Assembly (NCBI RefSeq): GCF_900091515.1
Contig: NZ_LT607410.1
Coordinates: 2,294,001 to 2,358,000, forward strand
Length of the DNA: 64,000 nt
DNA from: Micromonospora purpureochromogenes
GTDB taxonomy: Bacteria > Actinomycetota > Actinomycetes > Mycobacteriales > Micromonosporaceae
Direction: 5' to 3'
Shown: positions 7,970-16,098 of the stretch, piece after piece
Layout of the letters: every line of letters begins with the position of its first letter
Numbering within the stretch: the first letter of the stretch is position 1
Notes under the pieces: model-generated
Seen by the model: only the letters and a program-made list of their open reading frames with translations
Databases searched by the model: none
Told to the model about the DNA's origin: nothing
Position numbers and translations under genes: made by a program

Positions 7970-8743
7970 GTGACCCCCCGGACGGCGCGCCTGCTCGCCC
8001 TGCCCTTCGCCCTGGCCGCGACCCTGCTGCGGATCGGCGTCGAGTTCTGGCTGAAGCCGTTCGCCTGGCGCCTGGAATCCGGCGCCGTCAGCTCGCTCGT
8101 CTGGGCGGCCGGCACCGCCGGCAGCATCCTGGCACCGGCCGCCGGCTACCTGCTGCTCACCCGCGCGGTCCGCCGTCGGCCGGCCACGTTCCGGGTCGAC
8201 CCCGCCGGGCGGCACTTCACCGCACCGGCCGCACCGGCCTGGGCCGGCCCGTGGTCGATCATCGTGAGCTGGCTGGCGGGTGGGCTCCTGCTCACCGAAC
8301 GGGTGCCGGGCGAGGACCGGGTGCGGTTCTTCGAATCCGGCGACGCCCTGGTCTGGAACGTGCTCGCGGTGCTGGCCGTCCTGGTGTTCGTGGTGCTGGT
8401 GCTGCTGGACGCCCGGCCCCGCCTGACGCTCGACGAAACCGGAATCACGGTGCGGGGCCTGGTGCGGCGCAGGACGGTCCGGTGGGACCGGCTGCTTCCC
8501 GGCGGACCGCCCGCGCCGGCCGGAAAGGCCGCCGGGACGCTCGTCCTCTCCGAGCAGCCGAGCACGCCGGCGGGCCGGCCGGTGTCACGGTCGCTGGCGG
8601 TCGGGCGGGCGCACGTGGACGGAGCCTTCCTCGCCGGCAGCGTCCGCCACTACGTCGCGCACCCGGAGCGGCGGTCCGCCATCGGCACCGCACCGGAGCT
8701 GGCGAGCCTGGGCGCCACCGTCAGCGGTGCGCCGGACGCCTGA
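7970..8743 (+). CDS. Membrane protein with PH-like domain
   Basis: A 257-residue protein with three or four hydrophobic helices (about residues 10-30, 45-65, 87-105 and 118-140) and a cytoplasmic beta-rich part beginning ARPRLTLDETGITVRGLV, which resembles the bacterial PH-like domains (PF10756 type) common in actinobacterial membrane proteins. No catalytic motif is visible. The GTG at 7970 is used because it follows a TAGACT-type promoter element closely, as in leaderless actinobacterial genes. It lies 44 bp after the acetyltransferase. Role unknown. Confidence 0.62.
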   Translation: MTPRTARLLALPFALAATLLRIGVEFWLKPFAWRLESGAVSSLVWAAGTAGSILAPAAGYLLLTRAVRRRPATFRVDPAGRHFTAPAAPAWAGPWSIIVSWLAGGLLLTERVPGEDRVRFFESGDALVWNVLAVLAVLVFVVLVLLDARPRLTLDETGITVRGLVRRRTVRWDRLLPGGPPAPAGKAAGTLVLSEQPSTPAGRPVSRSLAVGRAHVDGAFLAGSVRHYVAHPERRSAIGTAPELASLGATVSGAPDA

Positions 8744-8889
8744 CCGGCGGCGGTGACCGGCATCCCGGTTGGCCGGCGACGTGCTCACCGAGCCGGCCCG
8801 ACCCGACTGAGGACGACCTGCGGGACGGACGGCCCGGCTGATCGACTCGCGGCGGCCCCCGCCTTCGACCGGCAGCCCGGCCTTCCGGG

Positions 8890-9393
8890 TCAGCGCGCGC
8901 CCGAGAACTCGTCCCAGGTCGCGCCCGCCGGCAGGTACCAGGAGGCCGGGTCGTCGGCGAGCGCCCGCGCGATCACCAGCCGGGCGTGCGCGTCCAGTTC
9001 GGGCAGCCGGTCGGGCGGGAACCACTCGACCGCCACCGACTCGTCGTCGTTGACCCGGGCCGTACCGGAGACGAGTCGGCAGTGGAAGCCGAGGTTGAGG
9101 TACTCGCAACGGTCACCGTTCGGGTAGGTGTGCGGGTGCGACACGACGCTGCTGAGGCGTACCGGCTCGACGCGCAGGCCGGTCTCCTCCTCGACCTCGC
9201 GCACCACGGCGGTGGCCGGCTGCTCGCCCGGCTCGACGAAGCCGCTCACCACCGACCAGCGACCGTCGTCGGAGCGCTGCCCCAACAGCAGCTCGCCGGC
9301 GTCGTTGCGGATCACCGCGCTGACGCTCGGCAGCCAGAGCAGCTCGTGGCCGACGTGTTCGCGCATCCGCAGGATGTAGTCCGGTACGCCCAT
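8890..9393 (-). CDS. NUDIX hydrolase
   Basis: A 167-residue protein with a complete Nudix box at residues 51-73 (G-x5-E-x7-REVEEETGL), which binds the divalent cations used to cleave nucleoside diphosphates linked to another moiety. The family spans ADP-ribose, dNTP and NADH hydrolases; the substrate cannot be assigned. The ATG at 9393 is the first in frame. Its start overlaps by 82 bp the residual reading frame of the damaged M48 peptidase upstream on the same strand, suggesting that a deletion joined the two. Confidence 0.9.
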   Translation of the reverse strand: MGVPDYILRMREHVGHELLWLPSVSAVIRNDAGELLLGQRSDDGRWSVVSGFVEPGEQPATAVVREVEEETGLRVEPVRLSSVVSHPHTYPNGDRCEYLNLGFHCRLVSGTARVNDDESVAVEWFPPDRLPELDAHARLVIARALADDPASWYLPAGATWDEFSGAR

Positions 9394-10486
9394 CCGGCGA
9401 CCCTAACCGGCACGGCCCCGCCCGCGCCGACCCGATGGGCGCACCTCGCCACGCCCGCCCGCCACGTCGCCGGTCCGTGCCCGCCGCGCGACCCCTGCCC
9501 GACGACCAGCGCCACCGATTCGTCGCTGAGCAGGACGTCGAGCAGCCGGGTCGCCCCGGCGGTGCCGGCGGCCCGGGCGGACATCTCGTCGGCCAGGTAC
9601 TCGGCCCGCTGGCTGTCCCGCAGCGCCGTCACCACCAGCAGCAGGTGGCCGGCGAAGAGCAGCCGGGACAGCAGCCACGACAGCATCCGGCCGATCGCCT
9701 CGCCGATCATCTCCAGCAGCCCACCGCCCTGGCTGGCCTGGGCGGGCCGGAACAGGTCGGCGGCGGAGCCGAGCATGGTCAGCGCCGGGTCGGTCACCAG
9801 CAGCCGCCGCACGTCGCCGTTGACGAAGTGGCCCAGCTCGTGGCCGAGCAGGGCGACCCGCGTCTGCCCGTCGAGCGAGCCCCACAGCGGCAACCCCAGG
9901 CAGAGCACCCGCCGTCGGCGCAGCCCCACCGACGTCGCGTACGCGTTGATGCTGCCGTCGACGCCGACCACGTGCGGCACCGGCGCGCCGATCGCCGCCG
10001 CCACCTCCTCGACCAGGGCGTGCAACTCAGGTGCCTGCTCGCGGGAGAGCACCTCCAGCTCCGGGTCCACCCGACCGAACCGCGGTCGTAGCGCCACCGC
10101 CAGACCGACCAGCGCCAGCCCGACCACGACGGCGAGGCTCGGGAACGGGTACGCGAACATCAGCCGGACGCCGAGCACCGCCATCGCCAGCACCGCTGCG
10201 ACGAGCAGCAACGAGGCGACCACCGTCACCGTCCCGGCCACCCCGAGACCGGTCGCGGCCAACGGACGCTCGACGAGTGCGGCGTACTGCTGCCGGGTGA
10301 GCCGGGCGGCGAGCCGGTGGGTCCGCCGGTCGACCCACGACCAGCCGAACTCCGGCGCCTGCCGGGCCCGGTCGTAGCCGTCCAGGTTCACTCGCAGTCG
10401 GCGCACCAGGGCATGGCCTCGCGTACCGACACCGTCGCCGTGCCACACCGCGGGCACGACCCCGCCTCGGCCGTCGTCGTGATCAT
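9312..10486 (-). pseudogene. M48-family zinc metallopeptidase, frameshifted after its zinc ribbon and truncated at the C-terminus
   Basis: The catalytic HELGH lies in GHELGHFVNGD, with the third-ligand region AEYLADEMSAR downstream and hydrophobic helices on either side, all in one frame (10457-9312). Upstream, an ATG at 10486 opens a different frame encoding a zinc ribbon (CPRCG, then CADC) that ends at TGA after CADCE. Adding one G at about 10390 would join it to NLDGYDR in the peptidase frame, as expected for ribbon-M48 proteins. The C-terminus past LLSDESVAL lacks the usual family tail and runs into the NUDIX gene. Either a decayed gene or a one-base sequence error plus a genuine 3' truncation. 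Confidence 0.75.
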
Positions 10487-10596
10487 GGGCGCCGATCCTG
10501 CCGGTGCCGGCCGCCCGGCGGTACCGCCCGTTCAGCCGAGCCGGTCATGTCGCGCACGCCTCCGGCCCGGTTCCGCCGGTCACGCCACCACCCCGG

Positions 10597-11106
10597 TCAC
10601 GCCGGGCAGGGCACCCGCTCCAGCGCGGCCGGACCGGTGCCCGGGCGCACCAGCTGCGCGAAGCACCGCTCGGTGGCGGCCCGCTGCCAGCCGAAGACGC
10701 TGGCCGCGGTCTTCGCCACGCGTACCCGGAAGAGCAGGCGCACCCCGGCCTCCCGGCGCTGCCCGCCACTCTCCACGGCCAACACCTCGACGCCGTCGAC
10801 CCGCTCCGCGGCGCGGCGCAGGTCCGCCTCTTCGGCCGCCGGATCGGCCAGCAGTTCGCCCCGCGCCCGCTGCGCGATGGCGGTCACCTCCCGCTCGGCC
10901 CGCCGCTCCAGCCGCTGCTGCGACCGGTCCCGCAGCAGCGGCGCCGCCACCGCCACCGCCGTCACGGCGAAGACCGTGACCACGGCCGCGGCGAGCAGGC
11001 CGCGGCGTACCCGTGCCGATGTTCTGCCCCCGAAACGCACCGGGGGATTCTCCGCCACCGACCGCCCTTCCGGCTGCCCCGTCCGTCCGGGTACGGCTTC
11101 CCGCAT
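10597..11106 (-). CDS. Membrane-anchored hypothetical protein
   Basis: A 169-residue protein with a short basic N-terminus, a single transmembrane helix at about residues 37-57 (LLAAAVVTVFAVTAVAVAA) and an extracytoplasmic part rich in Arg/Glu/Ala helices. The C-terminal strands (VRLLFRVRVAKTAASVFGW) and two cysteines (CFAQLV, VPCPA) may form a small fold. The ATG is at 11106. It is divergent from the small gene at 11207. I do not recognise the family. Confidence 0.55.
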   Translation of the reverse strand: MREAVPGRTGQPEGRSVAENPPVRFGGRTSARVRRGLLAAAVVTVFAVTAVAVAAPLLRDRSQQRLERRAEREVTAIAQRARGELLADPAAEEADLRRAAERVDGVEVLAVESGGQRREAGVRLLFRVRVAKTAASVFGWQRAATERCFAQLVRPGTGPAALERVPCPA

Positions 11107-11206
11107 TCGACCGCGCGGCCCCCACCAGCACGTCTACTGTGGAGGACGTCGCGACTATTTGCGCGATCCGGTGGCGGCCGGGCTGCTCCCGGTGCACAGT
11201 GATCTC

Positions 11207-11410
11207 ATGAACGACAGCGGAAGTGGTGGGCACTACTACTGGTGCACCCGACACCACCGGGTCGAGACCGATGCCGACGTGTGCCCTGCGAAGCACGTTC
11301 TCGGACCGTACGACTCGTCCGCCGACGCCGAGAACGCCCTGCAGACGGTGCGGGAGCGCAACGAGGCGTGGGAGGCCGAGGACGCTCGCTGGGCCGGGGA
11401 GGGCAGCTAA
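11207..11410 (+). CDS. Small conserved-looking actinobacterial protein with Cys/His pairs
   Basis: A 67-residue protein starting at the ATG at 11207. It reads HYYWCTRHHRVE then DVCPAKHVLGPY and ends in a charged helix (VRERNEAWEAEDARW). C13-x2-H16 and C26-x3-H30 could bind zinc, but this is a guess from spacing. Its composition is clearly protein-like compared with alternative frames. It lies 84 bp upstream of the histone-H1-like gene and could be co-transcribed with it. Function unknown. Confidence 0.62.
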   Translation: MNDSGSGGHYYWCTRHHRVETDADVCPAKHVLGPYDSSADAENALQTVRERNEAWEAEDARWAGEGS

Positions 11411-11494
11411 ACGGCGCGGGACGGCCCGTGTCGAGGAACTCCGTGCCTCCGCACCGGGGGCGCGCGAGCGCATGTCCCCAAGGAGGGAACCAAG

Positions 11495-12421
11495 ATGGCC
11501 GAAGCACAACAGGCCACCACCCGCCCGGCCGCCAAGAAGTCCGCCGCGGCCACGCGGACGGCGGGCGCCACCCGCAGCACCGCGGCACGCCGGCCCACCA
11601 CGACCACCGCGGCGGCCCGGAAGGCGCCGGCCGGCCGGGCGGCGACGAGCGCGGCGGGCGCCGGTTCGGGACGGACCCCGACCACCACGGCGACCGCCGC
11701 GAAGAAGACGGCGGCCAAGAGGGCCCCCGCCTCGAAGACCACCGCCAAGAAGGCGCCCGCCACCAAGACCACCGCCAAGAAGGCGCCCGCCGTCAAGACC
11801 ACCGCCAAGAAGGCGCCCGCCGTCAAGACCACGGCGAAGAAGACCGCCGCGTCGAAGGCGACGGCGACGAAGGCCCCCGCCGGCAAGGCCGCCGCGAAGA
11901 CCACGACCGCGGCGAAGAAGACCACCACCACCGCCGCGAAGAAGACCGCGCCCGCGGCGAAGAAGACCACCACCACCGCCGCGAAGAAGACCGCGCCCGC
12001 GGCGAAGAAGACCAGCACCGCCGCGAAGAAGACCACGGCCGCGAAGGCCTCGACCGCCGCCCGCAAGGTCACCTCCACGGGTAAGAAGGCCACGGCCGCG
12101 GTCAAGAAGACCACCGGCGCGGCGAAGAAGACCACCGGCGCGGCGGCCAGGAAGACCACGGCGGCGAAGAAGGCACCGGCGAAGAAGACCACCGCCAGGA
12201 CGGCGCCGGCGTCGAAGACCACCGCCAAAAAGGCGCCGGCCCGAAAGACGACCACCACCTCGTCGACCACCACCCGTAAGGTGACCGCGAAGAGGACGCC
12301 GGCGACGAAGACCACGGCCGCCAAGAAGGTCACCGCCCGCAAGGCGCCGGCCCGCCCGGCCGCCGCCCGGGCCACCGCGCCCACCAGTGCCCGGTCCCGC
12401 GCCCGCAAGGCCACCGGCTGA
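11495..12421 (+). CDS. Histone H1-like Ala/Lys/Thr/Pro-rich basic protein
   Basis: A 308-residue protein made almost wholly of Ala, Lys, Thr, Pro and Arg. It repeats the units KTTAKKAPA (four near-perfect copies at residues 80-115) and [15 protein letters not shown]. There is no folded HU or other domain, so this is an H1-tail-like, intrinsically disordered DNA binder rather than an HU-H1 fusion. Such proteins are thought to compact the nucleoid; here that is inferred from composition. The start is firm: AAGGAGGGA lies about 8 bases before the ATG at 11495. The repetitive DNA makes length polymorphism between strains likely. Confidence 0.8.
   Translation: MAEAQQATTRPAAKKSAAATRTAGATRSTAARRPTTTTAAARKAPAGRAATSAAGAGSGRTPTTTATAAKKTAAKRAPASKTTAKKAPATKTTAKKAPAVKTTAKKAPAVKTTAKKTAASKATATKAPAGKAAAKTTTAAKKTTTTAAKKTAPAAKKTTTTAAKKTAPAAKKTSTAAKKTTAAKASTAARKVTSTGKKATAAVKKTTGAAKKTTGAAARKTTAAKKAPAKKTTARTAPASKTTAKKAPARKTTTTSSTTTRKVTAKRTPATKTTAAKKVTARKAPARPAAARATAPTSARSRARKATG
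11740..12030 (+). repeat. In-frame tandem repeats within the histone-like gene
   Basis: Near-identical 27-30 bp units encoding KTTAKKAPA follow one another, then two almost identical 48-bp blocks encode [15 protein letters not shown]. All are multiples of three, so unit gain or loss would keep the frame. Confidence 0.7.
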
Positions 12422-12487
12422 CCGTACGGCGACCGCCGTCGCATCGCCGGAGGGCGGATCGCCCGCCGGGCTGCCAGGATTGACCCC

Positions 12488-13921
12488 GTGGTCATCCGAC
12501 GCGTACTGGCGCCCCGTATCGACTTCGGCGCGCTGCGCCGCGAGCTGGGACTGCCCGAAGGCTTCCCGGACGCGGCGCAGCGCGAGGCGGACCAGGCCGC
12601 CGCCGCACCGCCGGCCACCGGGGTCGACCGTACCGACGTCCCGTTCGTCACGATCGACCCGGCGGCGTCGCGCGACCTCGACCAGGCGATGCACCTCGCC
12701 CGCCGTCCCGGTGGCGGCTACCGCGTGCGGTACGCGATCGCCGACGTCGCCGCCCACGTACGCCCCGGCGGCGCGCTGGAGGAGGAGACCTGGCGCCGCG
12801 GGCAGACCGTCTACCTGCCCGACGGCAACGTGCCGCTGCACCCGCACACCCTCAGCGAGGGCGCGGCCAGCCTGCTGCCGGACGTCGACCGGGCGGCGGT
12901 GGTGTGGACCATCGACCTCGACGCCGACGGCGCGACCACCGGCGTCGCGCTGGAACGCGCCCGGGTCCGCAGCCGGGCGAAGCTCGACTACGAGGGGGTG
13001 CAGGCCGCCGCCGACGCCGGGCGGCTGCCCGAACCGGTCGCCCTGCTGCCCGAGATCGGCGCCCTGCTCACCGCCCGGGGCCTGCGCCGGGGCGCGGTCA
13101 ACCTGCCCCTGCCCGAGCAGGACGTCGAGCCGGACGGTGACGGCTGGCGGCTGGTGCTGCGTGGGCCGGTCGCGATGGAGGACCACAACGCGCAGATCTC
13201 CCTGCTGACCGGGATGGCCGCGGCCGACATCATGCTGGCCGGCCGGATCGGGCTGCTGCGCACCATGCCGCCGCCGAAGCCCGAGGCGGTGGCCCGGCTG
13301 CGCGCCGCCGCCGCCCCGCTGGGCGTGCCGTGGCCCGACGGCGTCGGCGTGGGCGAGGTGCTCGCCGGGTTGGACGCCTCGCAGCCCCGGGCCGCCGCCT
13401 TCGTCGACCAGGCGGCGGAGCTGATGCGGGGCGCCGCGTACACGGCGTTCGACGGCGAGCTGCCCGAGCAGCCGGAGCACGGCGGGGTCGCGGCCGCGTA
13501 CGCCCATGTCACGGCCCCGCTGCGCCGGCTGGCCGACCGGTACGCGACGGAGGTCTGCCTGGCCCTGCACGAGGAGCGGCCGGTGCCGGACTGGGCCCGC
13601 GCGGCGCTGCCGAAGCTGCCCGAGGTGATGGCGGCGACCGACCGGACGGCGGGCGCGGCCACCCGGGGCGCCGTCGAGCTGGCCGAGGCGGTGCTGCTGG
13701 AGCACCGGGTGGGGGAGGTCTTCGAGGCCGCCGTGCTGGACGTGGACGCCCCGCCGAACGGCCAGTCCAAGCCCGGCCGCCCGCCCGGCGGCACGGTGGC
13801 GCTGGACGCACCACCGGTCCGCGCCCGCTGCACCGGCGAGCTGCCGCTCGGCGAGCGGATCCAGGTCCGCCTGGTCACCGCCGACCCCACCCAGCGCAAG
13901 GTCGTCTTCGACCGCCCCTGA
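12488..13921 (+). CDS. RNB-domain ribonuclease (RNase II/R-like)
   Basis: A 477-residue protein whose core is an RNB 3'-5' exoribonuclease domain. The active-site segment DPAASRDLDQAMHL (57-70) supplies the Asp cluster that binds magnesium, and AHVTAPLRRLADRYA near residue 340 carries the conserved Arg of the family. It is shorter than E. coli RNase II or R and lacks clear N-terminal cold-shock and C-terminal S1 domains, like the compact actinobacterial members. The GTG at 12488 follows GATTGACCCC. It probably degrades single-stranded RNA. It is followed by a long palindrome (13961-14018). Confidence 0.9.
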   Translation: MVIRRVLAPRIDFGALRRELGLPEGFPDAAQREADQAAAAPPATGVDRTDVPFVTIDPAASRDLDQAMHLARRPGGGYRVRYAIADVAAHVRPGGALEEETWRRGQTVYLPDGNVPLHPHTLSEGAASLLPDVDRAAVVWTIDLDADGATTGVALERARVRSRAKLDYEGVQAAADAGRLPEPVALLPEIGALLTARGLRRGAVNLPLPEQDVEPDGDGWRLVLRGPVAMEDHNAQISLLTGMAAADIMLAGRIGLLRTMPPPKPEAVARLRAAAAPLGVPWPDGVGVGEVLAGLDASQPRAAAFVDQAAELMRGAAYTAFDGELPEQPEHGGVAAAYAHVTAPLRRLADRYATEVCLALHEERPVPDWARAALPKLPEVMAATDRTAGAATRGAVELAEAVLLEHRVGEVFEAAVLDVDAPPNGQSKPGRPPGGTVALDAPPVRARCTGELPLGERIQVRLVTADPTQRKVVFDRP

Positions 13922-13960
13922 CCCCCCGCCCCCGCCCCCGCCCACGTCGCGAACCCCCCG

Positions 13961-14018
13961 CACTTTCAGAGAAAGAGTGGCCTTCGCGCGCCGAATAGCC
14001 ACGCTTTCTCTGAAAGTG
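13961..14018. repeat. Palindromic element family A, copy 1
   Basis: Two 21-nt arms (13961-13981 and 13998-14018), beginning CACTTTCAGAGAAAG and ending CTTTCTCTGAAAGTG, pair with one mismatch around a 16-nt loop. The same sequence recurs at 40308-40371. It lies 40 bp past the RNB nuclease stop, so it may also act as a terminator, but there is no T-run. Confidence 0.85.
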
Positions 14019-14111
14019 GCGGCATCGAATGGTGGGGGGGCGAGCGGGTAGCGGGGATTGTCACAGCGGCGGGCGGTGCTGGGGGCGGGGACGGTTTGCG
14101 AGGATGACCGC

Positions 14112-14810
14112 ATGGCTTACGACGCGACCACGCTGCCCGACGTCTCCGGGCTGACCGTCGGCATCATCGGTGGCACCGGCGACCAGGGGCGGGGCCTCGC
14201 CTACCGGCTCGCCCGGGCCGGGCAGACCGTGCTGATCGGTTCCCGTTCCGCCGAGCGGGCCGCGGCGGCCGCCGCCGAGATCGCGGCGCTGCCCGGCGTA
14301 CCGGCCGGAGTGGACGTGACCGGGGCCGACAACGACGAGGTGGCCCGCCGCAGCGACGTGGTGATCATCGCGGTGCCGTGGGACGGGCACGCCGCCATCG
14401 TCGCCGCCCTCGCCGAGCCGCTCGCCGGCAAGATCGTGGTCGACTGCGTCAACCCGCTCGGCTTCGACAAGCAGGGCCCGTACGCCCTCCCGGTCCCCGA
14501 GGGCAGCGCGGTGCAGCAGGCCGCCGGCCTGCTGCCGGACTCCCGGGTCTGCGCGGCGTTCAACCACGTCAGCGCGCCGCTGCTGGCCGACCCGGAGGTC
14601 GATCGGATCGACCTCGACGTGCTGATCTGCACCGAGGACCGGGAACTGGTCGACATCGTCGGCGCGCTGGCCGCCCGGATCCCCGGCATGCGGGGCATCT
14701 ACGCGGGTCGGCTGCGCAACGCCCACCAGATCGAGGCGTTCACCGCCAACCTGATCGCCATCAACAAGCGGTACAAGGCGCACGCCGGCATCCGGGTCAC
14801 CGATCTCTGA
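14112..14810 (+). CDS. npdG: NADPH-dependent coenzyme F420 reductase (Fno/NpdG family)
   Basis: A 232-residue Rossmann protein that passes hydride between NADPH and F420. The N-terminus GIIGGTGDQGRGLAYRLARA binds NADP, and SRSAER just after the second strand is the phosphate-recognising element of this family. NPLGFDKQGP and FNHVSAPLLADP are conserved further on. The ATG at 14112 is selected because residues before it are not protein-like and the fold begins right after. The window also encodes an F420-type LLM oxidoreductase (58340-59254), consistent with an F420-making actinomycete. Confidence 0.88.
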   Translation: MAYDATTLPDVSGLTVGIIGGTGDQGRGLAYRLARAGQTVLIGSRSAERAAAAAAEIAALPGVPAGVDVTGADNDEVARRSDVVIIAVPWDGHAAIVAALAEPLAGKIVVDCVNPLGFDKQGPYALPVPEGSAVQQAAGLLPDSRVCAAFNHVSAPLLADPEVDRIDLDVLICTEDRELVDIVGALAARIPGMRGIYAGRLRNAHQIEAFTANLIAINKRYKAHAGIRVTDL

Positions 14811-14906
14811 CCCGGCGCCGTTCGGCACCCGGTCCTGGCCGGGGCTCGCCCCGCGTGCTGCCCCGCGCCGCCACGCGCGTGTCTTGCCGGCCCGGCCGTC
14901 ACCCAA

Positions 14907-14956
14907 CGAGCGTGATACCCCAGAGTCATATTGATGCCTCTGGGGTATCACGCTCG
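14907..14956. repeat. Long palindrome between convergent genes (family C)
   Basis: Arms of 19 nt, CGAGCGTGATACCCCAGAG and its exact complement, flank a 12-nt loop that is itself partly palindromic. It sits between the F420 reductase and panB, which converge, and could terminate both. One copy only in this window. Confidence 0.8.
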
Positions 14957-15090
14957 CGGTGGTGTCATGCCCGGGAACGGTGCGACCGGACAGGCACGAC
15001 CGGCTCGGACATGACCCGCATCGGGTGACTGTGGACCGGTCGAGCGGGGCGGTGGGGAATCGTGCGGACGACCCCCACCGCTCCGTCGTC

Positions 15091-15936
15091 CTAGAAGGTG
15101 TGCTCGGCGGCGGGGAACTCGCCGCCGCGTACCTCGTCGGCGAAGCGCCGGGTCGCCTCGGACAGCGTCCCGGCCAGGTCCGCGTAGCGCTTGACGAACC
15201 GTGGCGCCTTACCGGTACGCAGGCCGGCCATGTCCTGCCAGACCAGCACCTGGGCGTCGGTGTCCGGGCCGGCGCCGATGCCCACCGTCGGGATCGGCAG
15301 CTCCGCGGTGATCCGCTTGGCCACCTCGCCCGACACCATCTCCAGCACCACCGCGAACGCCCCCGCCTCGGCCACCGCCCGGGCGTCGGCGAGCACCTCG
15401 TCGGCGGTGTCGCCGCGCCCCTGGACCCGGTAGCCGCCCAGGGTGTGCTCGCTCTGCGGGGTGAAGCCGATGTGCGCCATCACCGGGATGCCGGCGCCGA
15501 CGATCGCGGCGATCTGGTCGGCGCAGCGCCGGCCGCCCTCCAGCTTCACCGCGTGGCAGCCGCCCTCCTTCATGAACCGCACCGCCGTACGCAGCGCCTG
15601 GGTCGGGCCCTCCTCGTACGAGCCGAAGGGCAGGTCCCCGACGATCAGCGAGTGCCGGGTCGCCCGGACCACGGCCCGGACCAGCGGCAGCAGCTCCTCG
15701 GCGGTCACCGGCAGGGTGGTCTCGTAGCCGAACACGTTGTTCGCCGCCGAGTCGCCGACCAGCAGCACGGGGATGCCGGCGGCGTCGAAGATCGAGGCGG
15801 TGTACTGGTCGTACGAGGTGAGCATCGCCCAGCGGTCGCCGCGCTCCTTGGCGGCGATCAGGTCGCGGGTGCGTACCCGCCGGGTGGCCGGGCCGCCGTA
15901 GAGGGCGGTCACCTCGGTCGGGGTGGACTCCACCAT
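15091..15936 (-). CDS. panB: 3-methyl-2-oxobutanoate hydroxymethyltransferase
   Basis: A 281-residue TIM-barrel enzyme that adds a hydroxymethyl group from methylene-tetrahydrofolate to alpha-ketoisovalerate, giving ketopantoate, the first step of pantothenate and coenzyme A synthesis. [14 protein letters not shown] (D62) is the metal-binding segment, and VKLEGG plus [12 protein letters not shown] are family motifs. The start ATG at 15936 is preceded by AAGGAG. It lies downstream of nadE on the same strand, about 160 bp away, and next to glnA2 as in mycobacteria. Length is normal. Confidence 0.96.
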   Translation of the reverse strand: MVESTPTEVTALYGGPATRRVRTRDLIAAKERGDRWAMLTSYDQYTASIFDAAGIPVLLVGDSAANNVFGYETTLPVTAEELLPLVRAVVRATRHSLIVGDLPFGSYEEGPTQALRTAVRFMKEGGCHAVKLEGGRRCADQIAAIVGAGIPVMAHIGFTPQSEHTLGGYRVQGRGDTADEVLADARAVAEAGAFAVVLEMVSGEVAKRITAELPIPTVGIGAGPDTDAQVLVWQDMAGLRTGKAPRFVKRYADLAGTLSEATRRFADEVRGGEFPAAEHTF

Positions 15937-16098
15937 GACTGTCTCCTTTCCTCGAGGCCGCCGTCGCGGTCCCCGGGTTCCGCCGCGATCGTCGCACCGG
16001 ACGACCGCCTCACGGCAGGGCACAGTGCAGGATTTCACTCGGCGCAACCGGCGCGGCGGGACCGGGACCGGTCGCCGCCGCACCGCGAACAGTCCCGC

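Noticed and set aside
11423..12651. Large minus-strand open frame opposite the histone-like gene
   Set aside because: It is the antisense of the Ala/Lys repeats; its Val/Phe/Ala monotony comes from GCC/AAG codons on the other strand.
10580..14113. Very long open frame opposite the histone-like and RNB genes
   Set aside because: Its Gly/Arg-rich repeats are a GC-skew artefact of the real genes on the plus strand.
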